DNA from: Erythrobacter sp.
GTDB taxonomy: Bacteria > Pseudomonadota > Alphaproteobacteria > Sphingomonadales > Sphingomonadaceae
Direction: 5' to 3'
Length of the DNA stretch: 64,000 nucleotides
Assembly: GCA_023653115.1 (NCBI GenBank)
Contig: JAMNXO010000002.1
Span: forward strand, 186,001 to 250,000
Part shown: positions 59,710-64,000 of the stretch, piece by piece
How positions within the stretch are numbered: the first letter of the stretch is position 1
How the letters are laid out: each line of letters starts with the position of its first letter
The notes under the pieces: model-generated
The model's input: the letters and a program-made list of their open reading frames with translations, nothing else
What the model was told of the DNA's origin: nothing
Databases searched by the model: none
Program-made: the position numbers and the translations under genes

Positions 59710-61926
59710 GTGTGGCGCAGTGCGCTCCGCCTGATCGACCCCGAGGACGACCCGCAGGCTGAGGCTGCCGAGGCTGAAGCGGCTGCTGCCGCTGCCGCCA
59801 AGGCTCTCGCAGAAGCACAGGCGCGCGCCGCTGCCGAACGCGCCGCGCGCGAACAGGCGGCTGCCGAGGCCGCTGCCCGCGCCAAGGCTGAGGCCGAAGC
59901 TGCCGAAGCGGCAGAACGCGCCCGCGCCGAAGCCGAGGCCCGCGCCGCCGCCGAAGCCCGCGCCCGTGCCGAAGAAGAGGCCCGGGAACGCGCCAAGGCT
60001 GAAGCACAGGCCAAGGCGGAAGCCGCCGCCCGCGCCAAGGCCGAGGCAGAAGAACGCGCAAGGCTGGTCCGCGAGGAACGTGAACGCGCCAAGGCCGAAG
60101 CTGAAGCCCGCGCCGCTGCCGAACGCGAAGCCCGCCAGAAAGCCGCCGCCGAAGCCCGTGCCCGCCGCGAGGCCGAAGCCGCCGAACGCGCGCGTCTCGC
60201 CGCCGAAGCACAGGCCAAGGCCGAAGCAGAAGCAAAAGCCCGCCGCGAAGCCAAGGAAAAGGCCGAAGCCGAAGAACGCGCCCGGCGCGAAGCCGAAGCC
60301 CGCGCCAAGGCTGAGGAAAAGGCGCGGCAGGAGGCTGAAGCCAAAGCCAAAGCCGAAGCCGCCGCCCGCGCCAAGGCAGAGGCTGAAGCCAAGGCTAAAG
60401 CAGAAGCTGAAGCCAAGGCCAAAGCAGAGGCCGAAGCCAAGGCCAAAGCAGAGGCCGAAGCCAGAGCCAAGGCAGAAGCCGAAGCGAGGGCCAAGGCTGA
60501 AGCCGAGGAACGGGCGCGCCGCGAAGCCGAGGAAAAGGCCCGCATCGAAGCGGAAGCCCGCGCCCGCGCCAAGGCCGAGGAGGAGGCCCGCAAACAGGCC
60601 GAAGCCGAAGCCAAGGCCCGCGCCGCCGCCGAAGCCAAGGCCAAGGCCGAAGCCGAGAAAAAGGCCCGCGCCGAAGCCGCTGCTGCGGCCAAGACTGCCG
60701 CCGAAGAGAAAGCCCGGCTCGAAGCCGAAGCTGCCGCCAAGGCGAAAGCCGAAGCCGAGGAACAGGCGCGTCTCGCGGCCGAGGAACAGGCTCGCCGCGA
60801 CGCTGAAGCCGCCGCCGCCGCCGAAGCAGCCGCCAAGGCCGAAGCGGAGGCCAAGAAAGAGGCCGCCGCCGCCGCCCGCGCGAAAATCGATCTCGGCAAG
60901 AGCTTCCGCCGGCTCATCAAGGAGACCGGGCCGATCAGCCTTGCCCACTACATCGCCGAGAGCAACGCGCGCTATTATGCCAGCCGCGATCCGCTCGGCG
61001 ATCAGGGCGATTTCATCACCGCGCCGGAAGTCAGCCAGATGTTCGGCGAGCTGATCGGGCTGTGGTTTGCCGATCTGTGGGTGCGCATGGGGAGCCGCAA
61101 GCGCATCCACTATGTCGAGCTTGGCCCGGGCCGCGGCACGCTGGCGCGCGATGCGCTGGCCACCGCGGCGCGCTATGACTTCGACCCGCAGATCCACTTC
61201 GTCGAAACCTCGCCGACCTTGCGGCAGATGCAGCGCGAAACCTTCCCCGGTTGCCACCACCACCACGATCTTTCGACCTTGCCCGATGATGCCCCGCTGC
61301 TGATTATGGCCAACGAGTTCTTCGATGCGTTGCCGATCTACCAGCTGGTGCGATCAGCCGACGGGTGGTTTGAACGCATGGTCGGGCTCGACGGCAAGAA
61401 TTTCACCTTCGTGGCGGGCCAGGAGCGGATGGATCACCTCGTTCCGCCCAGCTGGCTCAGGGCCTCGCAAGGCGCCACGATCGAGACCAGCCCGGCGGCG
61501 GTGGCGGTGATGACCGAGATCGCCCAGCGCCTGCGCGATCAGGGCGGGGCGGCGCTGATCATCGATTACGGCCATATGGAGCTGCGCGCGGGCACCAGCT
61601 TGCAGGCCTTGAAAGCGCACCAGAAGGTCGATGTCTTCGCGCACCCCGGCGAGGCCGACATCACCGCCCATGTCGATTTCGAGCTGCTCGCCCATGTCGC
61701 GCGCACTCAGGGTGCCGATGTGATGGGGCTGCAATATCAGGGCGAATGGTTGCGCCAGCTGGGCATCGACACCCGCACCGAAGCGCTGCAGCGGCGCAAC
61801 CCGGCCGAAAAGGACAAGCTCAAGCGTCAGCGTGACCGGCTGGCCGGCGATGGACAGATGGGCACCTTGTTCAAGGTGCTCGGGATTTGTGGACGGCGCT
61901 GGCCGTATGGCGTGGGGTTTGAATGA
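59710..61926 (+). CDS. MidA/NDUFAF7-type methyltransferase with a ~390-residue Ala/Glu/Lys/Arg helical extension
   Basis: Residues about 392-738 form a class I SAM-dependent methyltransferase of the MidA/DUF185 family: FRRLIKETGPISLAHYIAE at its start, SRDPLGDQGDFITAPEVSQM, the SAM motif ELGPGRGTLARD and ANEFFDALPIYQ. Mitochondrial NDUFAF7 methylates an arginine of complex I. The first roughly 390 residues are almost only Ala, Glu, Lys and Arg in short repeats such as AEAKAKAEAEAKAKAEAEAK, predicting a long single helix or coiled coil, like domain II of TolA. The GTG at 59710 is 11 nt after lgt; an ATG at 59602 inside lgt is in frame. DUF2147 follows by an ATGA overlap. Confidence 0.85.
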   Translation: MWRSALRLIDPEDDPQAEAAEAEAAAAAAAKALAEAQARAAAERAAREQAAAEAAARAKAEAEAAEAAERARAEAEARAAAEARARAEEEARERAKAEAQAKAEAAARAKAEAEERARLVREERERAKAEAEARAAAEREARQKAAAEARARREAEAAERARLAAEAQAKAEAEAKARREAKEKAEAEERARREAEARAKAEEKARQEAEAKAKAEAAARAKAEAEAKAKAEAEAKAKAEAEAKAKAEAEARAKAEAEARAKAEAEERARREAEEKARIEAEARARAKAEEEARKQAEAEAKARAAAEAKAKAEAEKKARAEAAAAAKTAAEEKARLEAEAAAKAKAEAEEQARLAAEEQARRDAEAAAAAEAAAKAEAEAKKEAAAAARAKIDLGKSFRRLIKETGPISLAHYIAESNARYYASRDPLGDQGDFITAPEVSQMFGELIGLWFADLWVRMGSRKRIHYVELGPGRGTLARDALATAARYDFDPQIHFVETSPTLRQMQRETFPGCHHHHDLSTLPDDAPLLIMANEFFDALPIYQLVRSADGWFERMVGLDGKNFTFVAGQERMDHLVPPSWLRASQGATIETSPAAVAVMTEIAQRLRDQGGAALIIDYGHMELRAGTSLQALKAHQKVDVFAHPGEADITAHVDFELLAHVARTQGADVMGLQYQGEWLRQLGIDTRTEALQRRNPAEKDKLKRQRDRLAGDGQMGTLFKVLGICGRRWPYGVGFE

Positions 61927-62345
61927 TGACAGGACTGCGATTGCTGGCGCTGGCTACAGGTCTTGCCGCCATGGCTCCGGCACACGCCGCCGAGCCGGTC
62001 ACCGGTCGCTGGGTGACGGCGGAAAAGGACGGCGTGGTGCTGATTGCGCCCTGCGGCAAGGCGCTGTGCGGCACGCTCGACAAGTTCCTCGTCCCCCCGC
62101 CCGGCGGCACCGACCAGCGCGACATCAACAACCCCGATCCTGCGCAGCGCAAGCGGCGGTTGCTCGGCCTGCCGATCCTGTCCGGCTTCACCGCCGAGAA
62201 TAATGCGTGGCGCGGCAAGATCTACGACCCCAAGAGCGGCAAGACCTACCGCTCGATCATCCGCCGCAAGGGGCCGAACGTTCTGGAAGTCAAAGGCTGC
62301 ATCGGCCCGTTCTGCCAGACGCAGGTGTGGAATAAGGTGTCTTGA
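61923..62345 (+). CDS. DUF2147 domain secreted protein
   Basis: The 140-aa product has a signal peptide (1-22, APAHAAEP) and the DUF2147 plan: GRWVTAEKDGVVLIAPCG, GLPILSGF, GKIYDPKSGKTYRS and LEVKGCIGPFCQTQVW. Two cysteine pairs may form disulfides. DUF2147 is of unknown function. Its ATG overlaps the MidA-like stop as ATGA. Confidence 0.85.
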   Translation: MMTGLRLLALATGLAAMAPAHAAEPVTGRWVTAEKDGVVLIAPCGKALCGTLDKFLVPPPGGTDQRDINNPDPAQRKRRLLGLPILSGFTAENNAWRGKIYDPKSGKTYRSIIRRKGPNVLEVKGCIGPFCQTQVWNKVS

Positions 62346-62352
62346 TCCAAAT

Positions 62353-62378
62353 CGTCATCCCGGACTTGATCCGGGATC
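62353..62378 (+). repeat. Palindromic repeat, left copy, flanking the GIY-YIG remnant
   Basis: It contains TCCCGGA, CTTGA, TCCGGGA (an inverted repeat) preceded by CGTCA. Its near-identical inverted partner is at 62566-62590, 24 of 26 bases matching. It encodes the last residues of the GIY-YIG frame. Confidence 0.85.
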
Positions 62379-62546
62379 GGTCGCCATTGGCTCCCAAGTC
62401 GGATTATCGCTCTCGATCAGCGCGATTTTCCACTCACGCTTCCAGTTTTTGAGCTGCTTTTCGCGGGCAATTTCGGCCGTCACACCGATATAGAGCAGCC
62501 CGTCCGGCTTGTTGGTCAGGACATAGACCCAGCCGCCGCGCGCCAT
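62355..62546 (-). pseudogene. GIY-YIG nuclease with internal deletion
   Basis: The 63-residue frame starts MARGGWVYVLTNKPDGLLYI and has the GIY-YIG pattern WVY-LYIG, then passes in frame from GVTAEIA directly to REKQLKNWKREWK. Full-length members (about 90-100 aa) have some 40 residues between these, with the catalytic arginine helix. So the middle is lost and nuclease activity is unlikely. The C-terminus DPGSSPG comes from the palindromic repeat. The ATG overlaps the stop of the OpuB-type gene by one base. Confidence 0.8.
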
Positions 62547-64000
62547 CAGTTCTCCGTTGTGAGCGGTCCCGGATCAAGTCCGGGACGACGCAGAGCCTTG
62601 GAGAGTTGTTCAGCCGCCTGTTTCGGGGTCAGCTTCTGTGCGTCCTCGCGGTCCACGGCGAGGTTCGCTTCGCGCATCGCTTCGACGCTGATTGCGCCCA
62701 TTAGCGGCTCCAGCGCCTTGGCCACCCCGGCATCGCCCGCAATGCGCGGCGAGAGCAGCAGCAGCGCATCATAACTCGGCAGCGCGCCCTTGGGGTCGGC
62801 CAGCACCACCAGCTTGTCCGCCGCGATCCGCCCGTCGGAGGTGTAAGCGCTGATCACGTCGGCCTCGCCCGATTGCAGCGCGTTGTACATGAAGGTCGGC
62901 GCGAAATTGCGGCTCTTGGCAAAGCTGAGGCCATAGGCGTCGCGCACCGCGATCCATTCGGGCCGCTCGAAGAACTCGGGATCGCCGCCAACCGTCAGCT
63001 GCGGGGCCACGGCGACCAGATCGGTGAGCGAGGTCACGCCCAGTTCGCGCGCGCGCTCGCCGCGCATGGCGAAGGCATAGGCGTTCTCGAACCCCAGCCG
63101 CCCCAGTACCTTGACGCCGTTCTCGCGTGCCTCCCATTCCTGTATCGTCCGATACATCGCCTCGCGCCCGGGATTGTCGGTGCGCTTGAGGAAGTTGGCC
63201 CAGATCGTGCCCGTGTAATCGACCGAGATGTCGACGCTGGACGATGCGACCGCGCTGTGCACCACCGCGCTGCCCAGCCCGTCGCGATATTCGACGGCGT
63301 AGCCCGCCGCCTCGAGCCGCGATCCGATCAGTTGCGCGAGGATATATTGCTCGGAGAACTGCTTGGAGGCGATGACGATGCGGCGTTCGTCGCTGCCTGC
63401 GCTCTGCGCCCACAGCGCGGCAAGAATGCCGAGTGCGACCACGGCCATCCCGCCGAAGGTCATCCCGCGCGAGCGTTTGGCCAGCCCGACCTCGATCACC
63501 CAAAGCAGGTTGTCCGCCGCCAGCGCCAGCCCCGCGCTCGCCACGCATCCGGCCAGCACCAGCGCCCAGTTCTGGGTTTGCAGTCCGGCAAAGATCGGAT
63601 CGCCGAGGCTCGGCTGGCCGATGGTGGTCGCGAGCGTTGCCGCGCCAATGGTCCACACCGATGCGGTGCGGATCCCGGCCATGATGAAGGGGGCGGAGAG
63701 CGGCGCCTCGACCAGCGTGAGCTTCTGCCAGCGGGTCATGCCGACACCATCGGCGGCTTCCAGCACGCCGGGATCGAGATTGGCCTGCGCGGTCACTGCG
63801 TTGCGCAGGATCGGCAGCAGCGCATAGAGCGTCAGCGCCATCAGCGCCGGCAGGAAGCCGAGCGTCGGCAGCCCCTCGCCGAACACGCTGCGCAAACTCA
63901 GCAGCAGCGGGAAGAACAGCGCCAGCAAGGCGAGGGCAGGGATGGTCTGGACGAGGCTTGCCAGGCTCAATGCAAGGCGCGAGACAATCGCCGAACGGCT
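62546..64000 (-). CDS. Osmoprotectant (glycine betaine-type) ABC transporter permease/substrate-binding fusion, 5' end outside window
   Basis: The frame is open to base 64000, so the N-terminus is missing (484 codons visible). The N-terminal part is an OpuBB/OpuBD-type permease with the EAA-like loop MTRWQKLTLVEAPLSAPFIM, then from about residue 200 a type II binding protein, SKQFSEQYILAQLIGSRLE, of the OpuBC/ProX fold. Fusions of this kind import compatible solutes such as betaine or choline. The ATPase gene should lie upstream, beyond the right edge. The last residues RRPGLDPGPLTTEN come from the palindromic repeat at 62566-62590. Confidence 0.88.
   Translation of the reverse strand, partial: SRSAIVSRLALSLASLVQTIPALALLALFFPLLLSLRSVFGEGLPTLGFLPALMALTLYALLPILRNAVTAQANLDPGVLEAADGVGMTRWQKLTLVEAPLSAPFIMAGIRTASVWTIGAATLATTIGQPSLGDPIFAGLQTQNWALVLAGCVASAGLALAADNLLWVIEVGLAKRSRGMTFGGMAVVALGILAALWAQSAGSDERRIVIASKQFSEQYILAQLIGSRLEAAGYAVEYRDGLGSAVVHSAVASSSVDISVDYTGTIWANFLKRTDNPGREAMYRTIQEWEARENGVKVLGRLGFENAYAFAMRGERARELGVTSLTDLVAVAPQLTVGGDPEFFERPEWIAVRDAYGLSFAKSRNFAPTFMYNALQSGEADVISAYTSDGRIAADKLVVLADPKGALPSYDALLLLSPRIAGDAGVAKALEPLMGAISVEAMREANLAVDREDAQKLTPKQAAEQLSKALRRPGLDPGPLTTEN
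62566..62590 (-). repeat. Palindromic repeat, right copy (inverted)
   Basis: The inverted partner of 62353-62378, with core TCCCGGATCAAGTCCGGGA. It overlaps the 3' end of the OpuB-type fusion gene and encodes its C-terminal residues, so the repeat was inserted into, or extended, that gene. Confidence 0.85.

Noticed and set aside
59554-61266. A Gly/Phe/Leu-rich repetitive frame antisense to the MidA fusion
   Set aside because: It is the reverse reading of the Ala/Glu/Lys repeats; the sense frame continues into a conserved methyltransferase domain, so it is the real one.
1-64000. tRNA, rRNA, CRISPR arrays, prophage or intact insertion sequences
   Set aside because: I saw no tRNA T-loop pattern in intergenic DNA, no regularly spaced repeats and no transposase, integrase or phage structural gene; a tRNAscan or ISfinder run was not possible.

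Overview
The window is GC-rich, densely coded chromosomal DNA with tight ATGA/GTGA gene overlaps, GTG and TTG starts, and no rRNA, tRNA, CRISPR array, prophage or intact insertion sequence that I can find. Gene content points to an alphaproteobacterium of the Sphingomonadales, most likely an Erythrobacteraceae member: exosortase A-associated polysaccharide genes, two large TonB-dependent receptors, an intracellular polyhydroxyalkanoate depolymerase, GTP cyclohydrolase II with a degenerate N-terminal domain, GlnD, FtsK and a PabB-PabC fusion. The assignment is inference from family content, not from a marker-gene comparison.

Layout. 1-2.9 kb is the edge of an exosortase A/EPS locus (glycosyltransferase cut by the window start, a 76-aa membrane peptide, an O-glycosylation ligase). 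3-8.8 kb holds lipid and CoA genes (MaoC hydratase, thiolase), small membrane proteins, a sterol desaturase-type hydroxylase and a PHA depolymerase with a palindromic operator candidate upstream. 8.9-16.2 kb has an ABC exporter, a perfect 36-bp inverted repeat, an M13 metallopeptidase, UppP, phenylalanine hydroxylase and PPK2. 16.2-20.9 kb is a leftward CoA-thioester operon: acyl-CoA dehydrogenase, class III CoA-transferase, thiolase, FAS1-type hydratase. 21-30.4 kb carries small lipoproteins, a secreted beta-helix protein, RibA, XthA, alkaline phosphatase, LolA, L33, ArfB, an RluA-type pseudouridine synthase and PabBC. 30.4-34.5 kb contains a HerA-like ATPase followed by an exact parS site inside a 30-bp palindrome, a VOC protein and aminopeptidase P. 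34.5-45 kb has an oligopeptidase, a thioesterase, a membrane diguanylate cyclase, PstS with a good Pho box, a DUF2157/GDYXXLXY pair and a leftward operon of an outer-membrane barrel, a 7TM protein and an ATP-grasp ligase. 45-58.6 kb holds the two TonB receptors, FtsK, a ThiE/TenI-like protein, YggS, GlnD and an acyl-CoA synthetase. 58.8-64 kb has Lgt, a MidA methyltransferase with a roughly 390-residue helical extension, a DUF2147 protein, a decayed GIY-YIG gene framed by inverted palindromic repeats, and an osmoprotectant ABC permease/binding-protein fusion that runs off the right end.

The most unusual signal lies between genes. Four copies of a roughly 100-nt element (19551-19656, 25954-26046, 50155-50245, 51561-51654) each form four consecutive hairpins whose stems differ between copies but stay paired, joined by near-invariant linkers. 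Two stem mismatches on the + strand become G-U pairs on the - strand, so a transcript from the - strand is favoured. Three of the four copies begin 6-12 nt after the stop codon of a leftward gene. I do not recognise this as a named RNA or repeat family.

Functional links: alkaline phosphatase and PstS both have Pho-box-like direct repeats at similar distances from their starts. parS and FtsK relate to chromosome segregation, and parS suggests the window lies in the origin-proximal part of the chromosome (inference).
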